64,000 bases of DNA, taken from NCBI GenBank assembly GCA_036924285.1, contig JAYKYS010000001.1:4686501-4750500 (forward strand), read 5' to 3'. The first letter of the stretch is position 1, and each line of letters opens with the position of its first letter. The notes beneath the pieces were generated by a model that saw only the letters and a list, made by a program, of their open reading frames with translations, had not been told where the DNA came from and ran no database searches. Origin of the DNA: Asterella californica. Lineage: Eukaryota > Streptophyta > Marchantiopsida > Marchantiales > Aytoniaceae. A program made the translations under genes and the position numbers. Below are positions 33,412 through 44,575 of the stretch, in pieces.

Positions 33412-34545
33412 ATGAGTAGAATAGATACGTTTTCAGCCATTACTGGTGAGCCTTTAGACAAAAACAACTACTCCATATGGAAGTATCGCATGTCCGCCTT
33501 CTTGAAAGACCAAAGCTGTTTGGCTTGGTCACAGGGACAGATGCGAAACCCGTTGGAGTTGATACAGATCCTGATGTTGATGCATGGAACAAACGAGCTT
33601 GTCAAGCTGTGCATTATCTTTCTTTGTGTGTCTCACCTTCCATGTTTGGTTACATACAGTCTGTCGATACCCCCCAAGAGGTCTGGGATGCACTAGCTAA
33701 TGTTTTCCAGACATCTACCAAAGCTCGTAAGTTACAACTCAAGCAGCAACTCTTAGATGTTAAGAAGGGTTCATTGAGCATTACAGATTATTTTTATCAA
33801 GTGCGAGGTCTAGTTGAGCAGCTTAACAGCATAGGGGTGAAAGTCGAAGATGATGATCTCATCCTACACACCATCAATGGTCTTGGGAAAGAGTACAAAC
33901 CTTTCGAGACTTCCATTGCTGTTAGGGATACTTTTCCCAAGTTCGATGAGTTGATTCCTATGTTAGTGTCAGAAGAGATTCGTCTTCGGGGCAATGGTGG
34001 TTCTGTCTCATCACAAGAGCAAGCTTTCTTTGCTGGAGGTAGAGGCAGAGGACGAGGAAAGAGCTTCGGTGGTAGAGGTAAGAATCAATTTGGTTCTTTT
34101 GGTCGAGGTCAGTTCTCTCAGCAGCAACAGAACCTTCGACCTGACCATCAGCAACAGCAAGCTAAAGGCGGGGGTGAGCAGCGGTTCTGTGCATACTGCA
34201 AAACCAAAGGTCATGTGATCAAGACTTGCTTCAAGAGGCAAGCAGACATCAGGTCTGGTAAGCTTCCACAGCAAAACTATGTGTCGACAGAGGAACCTTT
34301 TTCAGATGGCAGTCTTCTAACGATGACACATGTCATGGGTTCCATGAGCAAACCTGCTGATGAGTGGTTTATTGATTCTGGAGCTTCGAACCACATGACA
34401 GCACATGGTGAATGGTTCAGTCAGACGGAGCCACTGAAGACACCAGCAATAGTCTATACTGGTGATGATACCCAGCACAACATTACACATATGGGTACAG
34501 TTCCTCTATCTGTTGCATCTTCAAACATTTCTGTTTTGGGAGATT
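33412..34545 (+). pseudogene. gag: copia gag and protease (frameshifted)
   Basis: The first ATG frame (33412) reads MSRIDTFSAITGEPLDKNNY, a typical copia Gag N-terminus, and continues to about 33510. A one-base shift then moves coding to the next frame (KLFGLVTGTDAKP...), open to about 34545. The Gag core (QLKQQLLDVKKGSLSITDYF) is followed by an R/G/Q-rich linker and a CCHC zinc knuckle, CAYCKTKGHVIKTC. The aspartic protease follows, with active site IDSGASNHM near 34370. Gag packages the RNA and the protease cleaves the polyprotein. A second frameshift near 34545 separates it from integrase. Confidence 0.92.
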
Positions 34546-36050
34546 GTACTATATGTGCCCACCATTACTAGGAATCTAGTCTCAGTAGGTCAGATGGTGG
34601 AGCAAGGTTATCAAGTTCGGTTCAACAGCAAGGGATGTATTGTTGAAACCAGTGATAACAATGTAGTTGCCAGAGGGTCAAGAGTAGGAAGGCTGTTCAA
34701 ATTGGATGTTGTTCAACCTCAAATTCAAGCTGCGATGTTTGTTCATACCTCTGGAGTCTCAGATTTGGAGATGTGGCATAAGAGAGTAGGTCATATGAAC
34801 TATCAGCAGTTGAAGACCTTACCTACGTCAGAGTTAGTTACAGGTCTTCCCAAGTTCACATCTCCTATCCCATCTCAGATTTGTGAAGCTTGTCAGTTTG
34901 GCAAGCAGGCTAGGCAACCATTTCGCCATCAGGGCACTAGAGCTTCCAAGGTGTTGGAGTTGATACATTCTGATGTATGGACTGCATCTCAAGCAAGCTT
35001 GAATGGTTCTCAATACTTCGTCTCATTCATAGACGACTTCTCGCGATTTACTTGGGTCTACTTCCTCAAGGTCAAGTCAGACGTCTTTGCTGTGTTTCAA
35101 ACATTCAAGATCCTAGTTGAGAAGCAGTACAACCATTGCATCCTACGGCTGCGTTCAGATGGAGGAGGCGAGTTCATCTCTCGTCACTTTGACACTTTTT
35201 TGCAAGAGCATGGGATCAAAAGAGAGGTCACGTGCAGCTACAGTCCGCAACAGAATGGTGTAGTAGAGAGGAAGAACAGACACATTGCGGAGTCAGCACA
35301 TGCAATGCTGAACGAGAAGTCCATGCCTAAGTGTTATTGAGCGGAAGCTGTTGTCTGTGCTGTCTATCTCATGAACCGTGCACCAACTGCAGCGGTACAT
35401 AAGAAAACCCCCTATGAGATATTGGTAGGCAAGAAACCAGACCTCTCATGTCTCAAAGTGTTTGGTTCTATATGTTTTGTACATGTACCAGATGAAAGGC
35501 GCAGCAAGCTGGACCCGAGAGCTGAGAAGTGCATCTTCTTAGGCTATGCTTCTGATACGAAGGGATATAGGTGTTATATCCCAACTTTGAGGAGACTGCT
35601 CATCAGTAGAGATGTTGTTTTTGATGAGTTGTTATCTTGGTATCAGGCTACGTCAAGGTCTGTTGCTATTTCACCTGTTCTATCCTCTGTCCAACCTCTT
35701 CAGGTTGGTTCTACAACAACTCAAGCCACTAGTTCAGGTAGTGGTAATAGTGTTGTATTTGATCCAGTGCGCGTGAGAACTCCTTGGTCTGGCCAAGTCC
35801 CCGTAGTTGCTATACCTTCAGTTCATGTCCCTCCACCTGTTGTTCAACCTATACAGGCTGCACATTCCAACAGCTCTCCAGTGTTGCAGCAGATGATCAA
35901 TGAGCAGCGAAGTGCAGATATTGTGCATGCTTTTGACGACCATGTCAGTAGCTCCCAGTCAAATCAAGAATATGAAGCTGGACCATCGGGTCAATCTGAT
36001 TTGCGGAGGTCCACCAGAGCAAGACATCCTGTCCAACGTTTTCAGTGTGA
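34546..36050 (+). pseudogene. pol: copia integrase (one nonsense codon)
   Basis: After VLYVPTITRNLVSVGQ the frame contains the GAG-pre-integrase HHCC zinc finger (MWHKRVGHMN...CEACQFGKQ). The catalytic core follows: D in ELIHSDVW, D in SDGGGEF and E in QQNGVVERKNR, the D,D-35-E triad of retroviral-type integrases. A TGA at 35338-35340 replaces an expected Trp before AEAVVCAVYLMNRAPTA; the same frame continues afterwards. The C-terminal part has the copia-typical KCIFLGYASDTKGYRCY segment. Integrase inserts the cDNA into the genome. Without suppression of the stop, this copy makes a truncated product. Confidence 0.92.
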
Positions 36051-36910
36051 AGGTTTCTTGGCTCAACATCATGCATACATGGTGAATGTTGTACATGAGC
36101 AGGAACCGAATTCTCTTGAGGAGGCGATGCATCAGGAAGAATGGGTGCAAGCCATGCAAGTTGAGCTTTCAGCTTTGCACAATCAGCAGACTTGGGAGCT
36201 GGTTGATTTACCTTATGGTAAGAAAGCTATTGGTTGTAGATGGGTTTACAAGGTCAAGAGAAATTCAGATGGTTCAATCCACAGGCATAAGGCGAGACTT
36301 GTGGCTAAAGGATATGCGCAGCAGTATGGTCTTGACTTTGAGGAAACTTTCAGTCCGGTAGCCAAGATGGCTTCGATACGTACCCTTGTGGCATTGGCTA
36401 CAAGTAAAGGGTGGCAACTGCATCAAATGGATTTCAATAATGCTTTCCTAAACGGAGATCTGCAGGAGGAGGTCTACATGATGCAACCCCTTGGATACGA
36501 AGACCAAAGGTATCCAAATAAAGTTTGTAGACTCCAGAAGTCCTTGTATGGGCTTAAGCAAGCTCCAAGAGCTTGGAATGCCAAGATTAACTCATCTTTA
36601 CTATTGCTTGGCTTCCGTCTTTGTAGTTCAGACTCCTCATTGTACTCTTTGCAGGTCGATGATAACACAGTACTGATCATCATCTATGTAGATGATCTTG
36701 TTATCACTGGTACCTCTAAGAGCCTTATCAAGCAAGTGAAAGATCAACTGAAAGGAGAGTTTGATATGAAAGATCTAGATGAGCTGAAGTACTTTCTAGC
36801 TATTGAGTTCATCAAGGATAGAGGTGATACATGGCTGTTACAGAGACAGTATGCTCTGAATAAGCTAGAACAGTTTGGGATGACAGCTTGTAAGTCTATC
36901 TCTACCCTCT
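36051..36910 (+). pseudogene. pol: copia reverse transcriptase
   Basis: In the same frame as the integrase C-terminus it reads WVQAMQVELSALHNQQTWEL, then GCRWVYKVKRNSDGSI and RHKARLVAKGYAQ. QMDFNNAFLNGDL and the catalytic YVDDLVITG follow. The two aspartates of the polymerase site are intact. A frameshift near 36905 moves RNase H into another frame. It copies the element RNA into DNA inside virus-like particles. Confidence 0.95.
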
Positions 36911-37676
36911 TGCATCTTCTCTGAAGTTGAATGCTGAGGATGGTGAGCTATTAGCAAATCCTAATTTCTATAGACAAATTGTAGGTAGCCTGATCTACTT
37001 GACCATTACTAGACCTGATCTAAGTTATGCTGTAGGTCTAGTTAGTCAGTTCATGCAGGCACCTAGGAAACCTCATCTTGATGCAGTTCGACGGATTCTA
37101 CGATACGTGAAGTTCACAATCCAGTATGAACTTCACTACGCAGCGGGTGGTCCTCTCTTGTTACATGGTTTTACTGATGCAGATTGGGCAGGAAGTGCTC
37201 AAGATAGAAAATCTACGTCAGGTTTTGTCTTCAGCCTTGGAGACTCTGCTGTTAGTTGGCAATCGAAGAAGCAACCTACAGTTGCTCTGTCATCAACTGA
37301 AGCAGAATACAGAGGTGCCACTAATGCTACGTGCGAATCCGTTTGGCTTCACACCTTACTGAAAGATATGGGTGTGAAATTTTCAGACCCTGTTGTTTTA
37401 CACATGGACAATATCAGCAGTATTAAACTTACTTGTAATCCTGTTTTCCATGCTAGGACCAAGCATATAGAGGTTCATTATCACTTTATTCGAGAAAAAG
37501 TATTGGCTGGAGAGATAGATCTAAGATATGTACCTACATGTGAACAAGTTGCTGATATATTCACTAAAGCTTTACCTAGAGATAAATTTGATATTTTCAG
37601 ATTATGTCTAGGTGTTAAGGATATTGATATGAGCTTGAGGGGGACTGTTGACAAACTGAGTAAGACAAGCTCATGA
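36905..37676 (+). pseudogene. pol: copia RNase H and polyprotein C-terminus
   Basis: The frame contains QIVGSLIYLTITRPDLSYAV, then the RNase H acidic residues in GFTDADWAGS, SSTEAEYR and HMDN. ARTKHIEVHYHFIRE and VADIFTKALPRDKF follow. It degrades RNA in the RNA:DNA hybrid. The stop lies at 37676, about 30 bases inside the 3' LTR, so the last 10 residues are LTR-encoded. The domain itself is complete. Confidence 0.94.
37631..37645 (+). promoter_or_regulatory. polypurine tract of the copia element
   Basis: GAGCTTGAGGGGGAC lies directly before the TG of the 3' LTR and is the plus-strand primer site. Confidence 0.85.
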
Positions 37677-37956
37677 TGTCTTGTAAGACCCCGTGCACAA
37701 GTCCTGTAAGACTTTGGACTTTGTGCACAAGTCCTGTAAGACAACTATGTCACGGAGACCCAACCCCAAAAGTCTGTTGGCTCTCCCTATATGTTGAGAA
37801 GGGGCTCTGCCCCCATGTAAGTCTCTTTAGTGATACTCTGTTCCTTCTTTTTTCCTCTTGTGAAGACTGCGAGAGCCTCCTTCCTTGTTTGAAGGTTTTT
37901 CCTCCCTTGTTGGAGTGGTGTTATGAATTGTGTTCTTGCTGCCATACATCATAACA
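37646..37956 (+). repeat. 3' LTR of the copia element
   Basis: The LTR is 311 bp, with five substitutions relative to the 5' LTR. It is followed by AACAA (37957-37961). Confidence 0.95.
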
Positions 37957-38644
37957 AACAATAGTTGAGAATGAACAGAATGAGGTTATTGGAGCGAGCT
38001 AGCGTGTACATATATACTCGGGCACCGGATTCGTAAGAGGACTGACTAAACTCGGTGCATGTGCCTGGAAGTGTACATGCATTGTGTCCGTTATTCTGTA
38101 CCTGGCCCGTGAGAGCTCTGTTTCCGTAACTGCTTTATGAAGATGCATAGCGGAGACCCGAAAGTATAGAACGAGCCTAGAAGGGCCGAAGGCTGTCTCT
38201 TTATTGCTTGATCAGGAGCAGAAATTTATTTTTCTAGCTAGTCATGATCACTTTAATTTCTTCCTACAAGCCTCCCACCACGAGCATGCATGTTCACGTT
38301 TCTAGCTAGCTTAAGCTCTTAGCTGAAATTTAGTCCATGCCGGAAGCAGATCTCGTCCGATCTTCTCAGGGTCCTGAACAGGATTCTCATTCAAATTCTA
38401 CCAACAGGACTCTAGACTCATGATCAGTTGAGTCTAGGACTACTGGGACCACACTGGAAGATGTTGTGGATAAGAGCTCTAGATCCCGGACCTGGCGAGC
38501 TTGTGAGCTTGCTGCGTGGCAGCAGCTGAAAACTTACGTTCGTCTACATGTGCAAGAGAAACCACCGGATCATAAGGATCATGAGTATAATATATAATCA
38601 AAGGCATCTTGTAGCGTGATGTTTTCTCGATCATAGCTAGAAGC

Positions 38645-38653
38645 AAATAATGG
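38645..38653 (-). other. unoccupied MULE target site (empty paralogue)
   Basis: The reverse complement of 38640-38700 joins the two flanks of the MULE-like element (ATGAATACT and GCTTCTAG) through a single CCATTATTT. The element is absent here, so the element's exact ends are confirmed. Confidence 0.93.
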
Positions 38654-38660
38654 AGTATTC

Positions 38661-40130
38661 ATTTTCTCTTGATTTTAGATAACTCATGCTCTGCACGTGT
38701 GTTTGTAGCTTGTTCGAATTCAGTTGTTACGCATTAGCAAATCTGAGTTGGGATGTAGAAAGCCCAGAAGCAGTATCTCACACCACCATGATACAGCTTG
38801 AAGATTGCAACTGCAAGCAAGCTTGTGGGATACTTTCTAGAGCCCAAACTTGTGAATAAGGCTGGTTGGTCCGGTCACAATTTCGTCTTCTGCGGTTCAC
38901 ATCTCCACTATCCAATCTAAACTTAAATTCTTAATCATTTTAAGAGGCAAACCTACAAGTTGTGACATGAAACTTCTTAAACAGGTGGTTTTCACCTAGT
39001 AGTCGAGTTTGATATTCCAAATTTATGCATTGCATGCCACGTCATCTTATTTTAAAAATAACGTTCGTTAGATTCCTAGTCTTCCAAACACGTGGTTCTT
39101 AACGAAGAAACCTTTCAAACTTTCTTAGACACTTGTTTTAAAGTATATTACCAATATTAAATTCTTTAAATGATTTTAGTATTCTTTAGGTATTTCATGG
39201 ATTTATTGAATAGATATTGTAGAGTTTCAATATACCTTGAATTCAGCATTAACTCATAACATTTAGTACACTAATACCATACCTAAGCTTTGAGCAATAT
39301 TGACCAAATGATGAAGAAACTAGCAAATTTCCTTTAAGAAAGTTTTTGAAAATGATCCATCTGTTATATTTTCTGTTCTAAAATTTAAAGGTTAACACTT
39401 TTAGCTTAGTGTTAATAAAATTTTGAACAAATCTAAACCTAAAATTCAAATTGTCAAGTCGTTTGAGAGGCAAACAGACAAAATTTGAAAAGAAACTTCC
39501 GAAACAGGTTACTTTCCTCTCGTGGCCATGTTTGATATTTTCAAATTATGAAATTGCATGCCATGTCATCCTCTTTAAAATCAAAGCACGTTCTTTATTT
39601 TCTGTCGTCCAAAAACATAGTTCCTGACGGAAAAAAGCTTCCAAACTTTCTAGACACATGTCTTAAGTTAAATTATGAACGTTTAAATTCTTTAAATGAG
39701 TTTAGAACTCTTTAGGTATCTCATGGATTTATTGAATGGAATTTTATAGATTTTTTATATCTTAATTCAGCATTAAATCATAGAAACATGATTCTCAAGA
39801 TCGGACCGTCCACAATGTAGAAACTAATACACAGAGCTCAGGTGGAAAATTTCGCCAAGTTCTGATGGTCTGAACTCAGTTTGTAGAGAAAAAAATCAAA
39901 CTCTCGATATGTTATAACTTTTTCTCAATTCTCTATACACTAGTAACACATCTAAGCTTGGAGTAATATTGTTGAAATGATGAAATAAATCATCATGCTT
40001 CTTTAATTTTGTCTGCATTTTTTATAGACTCTCACTTTAGGATGGAAAAGAATCGGAGGTCATGTGAGGCATCTGTTATATCGTCTTTTGACTTCGTTTT
40101 GTTTGAAATCATTGTAGATGCATCTTTGAA
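38661..40130 (-). repeat. inverted copy of 13990-15461 (AT-rich repeat and R1 left flank)
   Basis: 38661-38935 is the reverse complement of 15190-15452. 38935-40130 follows the reverse complement of 13990-15185, with two diverged subunits starting near 38940 and 39463. The inverted duplication therefore spans from at least 30992 to 40130. Confidence 0.75.
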
Positions 40131-40430
40131 ACAAATTACTGAAATGAAAAACCTTGTAAAAGTTGATGTATGTGCATGATAGTATGTACAATGAAAAATG
40201 ATAACAAAAAGATTTCTCTTCCAATGTGTACTTCCAATCTGAACAGGGAACAAGACAACAGGGAAACAAGAAGGAGTTACAACACAGATACACTAGAGGG
40301 AGATACGAACAGAAACAGAAGAGGGAGAAAGGAACTGAGAGATCATAGGGACAGGTATTCACTACACGGAGATAAATGAACACTCAAAAGAAAAAGAACG
40401 TGAACTTATATTATCCTTCCACAGGCAGTC
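40131..40430. other. no gene seen
   Basis: This is A-rich sequence without recognisable coding or repeat content. Confidence 0.3.
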
Positions 40431-41345
40431 GAGTGAATATACAAAGATTTGAACATGTCATTCCTGGGCATTGACACACTTTCGTTTATCGATGAATAGA
40501 TGCCATGAGGTAGAAAGTGTAGAGCACACCCACAGTGTCAATGATAAAGACGCCGAGATCCCCTTGCAGCGCAACAAGCAGTCACAGTGTTGTAAGCGCC
40601 CCAGAAATCGATTGATAAAGAATCCATAACTCCTTAAAAGACGAGAACAAAGGAAAATTTTCGGAGATAAACTCAATCGGAAGTTGTCAGTAAATTAACC
40701 ACCAATCGCTCTCAAATGAAAGCTGCAGTTGTGTTGCCTTCTGGTCGTGAAGTCCTGGAATATATAGGTGGTGGATCCAGAAGGCGACACACAGAGAGAA
40801 GACTGACAGGAGTTCTACAAGCCTTGGAGCTCCAGTTTCAAAATACTTCATGAACTCAACCCTTTGAACTTCAGTGCAAAAACTGTTGCAGCGAGTTCGA
40901 ATTCAATCTGCTCAAGGGGTTTCAGCTCGTTGGAGTAAAGTGTCACTCAGCTTGTATAATTAAAGCTTACAGTTGCAGTATGGCGTCGCAGAGAGAAGTA
41001 GATACGAGTATATTTTGTATCTTACCTCAGTCTTGAGTTTAGATCGCCAACGGTTCCTGTTCGTCGTCTTAGTTCTGAAACTGCGCGCGAACTTCCTTCA
41101 ACCAACAGCAAGAGTACAGAACGACTGGAATTTCTCATGCTCAAGGTGGAGATACATAAAACCTGCTGACTTCCAAGGTTTCATGTTTGATGTGTGCTTA
41201 ATGAACGACAACCTAAGCTATTTTGGTGCTTAAAGTCTCATGAATAGGAGTACATTCAACCACTAATTTATGGTCCAGTGCTACACAAGACTACACTTCC
41301 AAGACCGTGGGTTGTATTGAAGCTCTAAAAACTGCAGTGTGACCT
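40430..41345 (+). repeat. R1 repeat family, copy e (partial)
   Basis: It matches R1a from about 975 to 1960 in the same orientation, with more divergence than copy b and small deletions. Homology ends at GCAGTGTGACCT, where the gypsy remnant's LTR begins. Confidence 0.75.
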
Positions 41346-41739
41346 AGTGAATGAGGAGTCAAAACTATAGTACTCACGAACACCTACGCACTCATGTTCT
41401 CAGATCATGGATTCGAGTCATGAGCTAGAATCGACAGATTTCTCTCTTTTGCATTTTTTTCAACTTAAGACTTGTACTAACTATCGCCTATAACGCTTTT
41501 TCTCAAAACCGGAAGTATGAAGTCGCTCTTCTCGACGAGCTCTGCATTCTAGAACTTTTTGCCTCCTTCAAGGTGATATTTCATCCCAAGTTAAGGGGCA
41601 GCTTGTCAAGCACAACCCAGCTTAGCTCCTGTCCAGCTTGATAAGCTACAGGGCAGCTTCCTTCACAACTACGTACACGATGGAAGGAAAATCCTTCTGT
41701 TACTAGTCTTCATTATACAAACCCACGTGCAACACGATA
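41346..41739 (-). repeat. LTR remnant of an older gypsy element (element 2)
   Basis: On the minus strand, a purine-rich GGAGGAGGTGAA precedes TATCGTGTTG at 41739. This aligns with the PPT/LTR junction of the larger gypsy (GAGGGGATGGA then TGTCGTGATG), with G-to-A in the TG. The far end is uncertain and set where R1e homology stops. Confidence 0.5.
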
Positions 41740-42816
41740 TTCACCTCCTCCAAATCTGCACATCCTCTGGTATGTATCAATCCGTCACTGATCCTCGTGA
41801 TTCTCCAAGTCGTCTTCACTCTACTCAATTGTCTCAGAAAGGTCTTCATTTGTACTTATTGTCTGGTTTGATCTTAAGAAGTCAACTAGTTCCACTGTCT
41901 CCCCTCTCTTTCTGAACAACTTCACTTGTTTTTCAGCAACAAGAAGTCTTAAAGACGTACAATCTAGCTCTCACAAAGAATAGATAGCATTCTGGTGTAC
42001 ATCTGAGACAAGGTATGGACCAAACCATCTCCTCCAAAACTTTCAAACTGTAGAGTGCTAGTTCTCCAATGTGTTGTCGTATACCAACCTCCAGTCTTTA
42101 ACTTGTATCGGTTTTGATCGAAGGCAATGGTTCTTATCAAACCTCTCCTTGTTCCCAAGTCGAGCCGTCTTCAACCTTCGTTGCACTTCTACGAGATCCT
42201 CTTCTCTAGTGATTCATAATGAGAGAAGTTGTACAGAATCCATATTGTCTTCTCATGGCAAGGTAACCCAGGTAGGAAAAGTCTTCCTCTGCTGACATCA
42301 TCGGTTTCTGTCCTAGCATTAATTCAACAAGCATATATCCGTACAGAACGTAGAACAATGAGTTGTTCTATCAGCCCATAAAGCAAAAGGGAGTAACTTA
42401 GGTTACTCTCTATGCTTATCGTCACACACCTTCACCAATGCATGAACTATTGATGTATGTCCTCGTTCGCTCTTGCCAATCCCCTCTAGATTCATTGCAA
42501 TAGTAAGCTTGAACTTCACACCATATCGAGCAAAAAACTCTTTCGCTTCTATACCACGTAGTTCTCTCCTGTCTGCCCGTAGCCTTCGTACAGATCCATA
42601 TCTATAGATAATATCCTCAAAAACAAACGTACATTTTCTCTCTGTGATCTTCGTCCTTAGAGCTCGTACTTCCACAAAGTTGGAGAGATCCTCACGAGCC
42701 AAAATCAAATATCGCATACCTCATGGCTACGAAGGCATTACCACCAAGTGGAGAACCCATTGAAAGTGAATGCAAGGCGGATAAGTTGACACGAGATCAT
42801 CCTTATATAGCATCGT
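41740..42816 (-). pseudogene. pol: gypsy pol 3' fragment: integrase core end and C-terminal tail (element 2)
   Basis: On the minus strand 42717-42403 encodes MRYLILAREDLSNFVEVRAL and later GKSERGHTSIVHALVK, which includes the catalytic-Glu region of the integrase core. Downstream, with stops, is a tail containing KFWRRWFGPYLVSDVHQNA and a VAEKQVKLFRKRG segment. It is clearly homologous to 44590-45556 of the larger gypsy, but diverged. It belongs to an older relative cut off at 42816 by the chromovirus A LTR. Confidence 0.8.
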
Positions 42817-42870
42817 TGAGTAGAACAGTAAGATGGAGCTCTAGAGTGAACTCAAAACTCGAATGCCCGT
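42817..42870 (-). repeat. end (U5 side) of the chromovirus A LTR, separated by the gypsy insertion
   Basis: On the minus strand it ends GTTCTACTCA at 42817. That is the near inverse of the LTR start TGTAATAAGTAGAAC at 59954. It joins 59584-59954 if the larger gypsy and a 4-bp duplication (CCGT/CCAT) are removed, giving an LTR of about 421 bp. This reconstruction is inferred. Confidence 0.5.
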
Positions 42871-44560
42871 TGTCAAGGCGACAGTTTCCTGGGAAGGGTG
42901 GAACCTTCTAGCTATGATACGATCGTGAAGAGGAGGGCGAAAACCATACACAAAATACGTATTGCAAGGAAACACACCATCACGATTTCGATGCGTCCAA
43001 GATGAAACACACGGCACGCAAATAAATCTTCAACTCCAGATCAATCAGACTGAAAATCTCACGCTCAGTAACTCAAAATATCAGAAAATTGCTCTTGTGA
43101 AGCACCAGCGCGTTCACTTAGAAGCTCCTCGTTTTCTCTTCGAAAAATGTGCGTACAAGTTGTAAGTCTCATATCTACTCGATTCTGTCTACTAATCTCA
43201 ATCCTTCGATATCAAAACTCTGATCAGTTAGAAATTCTCTTCAGACGAAGTCTCTGGAAAACTTCTCCTAGCTCTTCGATTCTCTACTCGATGGTCTCTG
43301 CACGGTAAGGTCTACACTGCTCGATGATCGATAATTGTCTCATAATTCTCTCCCTCCGGAGTACACCCCTCTGGGTTTTCCTCCACCCTACGTAACCTTC
43401 AGTGTCACCTGGCAGGGGTAAAAGACGCCCTAAACAGATTGGCAGCAGAAAAATAAATTACTGATAATAAATCTACACGTAAGAAGACTATTTCCCTAAG
43501 CTTCGCATGTTCATCTATACGAACGGCCACCGAGTCGATCGTACAGTCAGCATTTGACACCTCCATCCGAAGTAACTCCACCACGGCTACCTCTGACCAC
43601 ACCCCGTTCGACACGTGGATCCCGAGTTATCATCATTGTCGTTTTCTGGCCCCCTTAAACTTCAACATGCCGTAAGTATTGCCTCATGTGTCAGTTTCAC
43701 TTGATTTTTCGACTCAAGTGAATAATATGTCGAGCTCTACAATTTTCTAAAAGAGTTTTGGTATCGACTTTGAGTATCTTTGATGCCATCTCGTTACCCC
43801 AAGACTTAGAGGGGCGCAACCGAATCCGTATTAGTGATCCCGACAACACGAAGGCGAGAGGTCCATTTTGAAATCCAGTGGTAATCTCTCTCTAGCATCC
43901 ACACCAGGTGATTGCACTAGTGCAGGGGTAGACGGAGGCGTCCCGCATTCACGATACGTTTAAGGGGCATCTAGTGTCTCGCCCCTATGCAACTTGATGC
44001 CTTTCATATTCCTCCGAAGGGGCCAGCCTACTCCAAGCTGGTTGTGAGTTTGAAAGGATTTGATTCGGAGACCTCCTCCCAACAAGTTTCTCAGCTACAT
44101 CACGGAAGCTTATCTCACAACTGGTTTTGGAGACCAATTTCTAAGCTAATATGCTAACAAAGTGCGGTATTTTGTCTTCCCTTTGCTAACACGAAGTGCC
44201 ATAACTTTCTCTATACATGCTTTTTCTGCATTTTGAATTTTAAACAAATACTACACACTATAACCTACATGAGAAAAATCTAAAACATATTTTTTGAACT
44301 CACTCAGATTTTTGGTAAATTTCCCGGTATCAGAAATCTTGTAGAAGAACTCCAAGTAACTTTTCGCCTGCAACTCCATTTACAACTTTTGAACATACCA
44401 CGGTGATCAGCGCGACGAGACCTACGCTGTGGTGTTTTCAGATTTTTGAATTCTCACTTCCTCCAAAGTCGACTTCTTTGAGGTCTTAGCTTACTCAATG
44501 AGACTAACTTCTAACTGAGAGGTGAATTATTCACTATGTGAAATGATTCACATCACGACA
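42871..44560 (-). repeat. 3' LTR of the larger gypsy element
   Basis: The LTR is 1690 bp. It is matched by 50817-51056, 52542-54237 (one of the tandem units) and 58544-59583. On the minus strand it starts TGTCGTGATGTGAATC and ends CGCCTTGACA. It contains one copy of the 418-bp unit that is repeated in the other LTR. Confidence 0.88.
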
Positions 44561-44575
44561 TCCATCCCCTCTAAA
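44561..44575 (-). promoter_or_regulatory. polypurine tract of the larger gypsy element
   Basis: The minus strand reads TTTAGAGGGGATGGA immediately before the 3' LTR TGTCG. Confidence 0.85.

Larger units (their letters stand above)
32464..37956 (+). mobile_element. full-length Ty1/copia LTR retrotransposon
   Basis: Two 311-bp LTRs with TGTTGACAAACTG...CATAACA ends flank an internal region with an initiator-Met PBS and gag, protease, integrase, reverse transcriptase and RNase H in copia order, ending in a polypurine tract. It is flanked by AACAA. The LTRs differ by five substitutions (about 1.6 percent), so the insertion is fairly recent. The coding region has one nonsense mutation and about three frameshifts, so this copy is not autonomous. 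I could not assign the copia lineage. Confidence 0.97.
30992..38660 (-). repeat. R1 repeat family, copy d (inverted; split by a copia element)
   Basis: The reverse complement matches R1b. 30992-31530 corresponds to about 24820-24350, 31540-32463 to about 21660-20739, and 37957-38660 to about 20733-19803. The copia element occupies 32464-37956. The R1b interval 21660-24340, which contains the tandem subrepeats, is absent. The junction GATTCATACG/TCAGATCCTTGC suggests deletion with TCA microhomology. Beyond 38660 the homology continues to 38935 (R1b left flank 15190-15461), passing through the empty MULE site. Confidence 0.85.

Noticed and set aside
41350..41440. possible tRNA or SINE head (GATTCGAGTC resembles a B box)
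   Set aside because: No cloverleaf pairing or A box at the right spacing could be drawn. The sequence lies in an LTR remnant.
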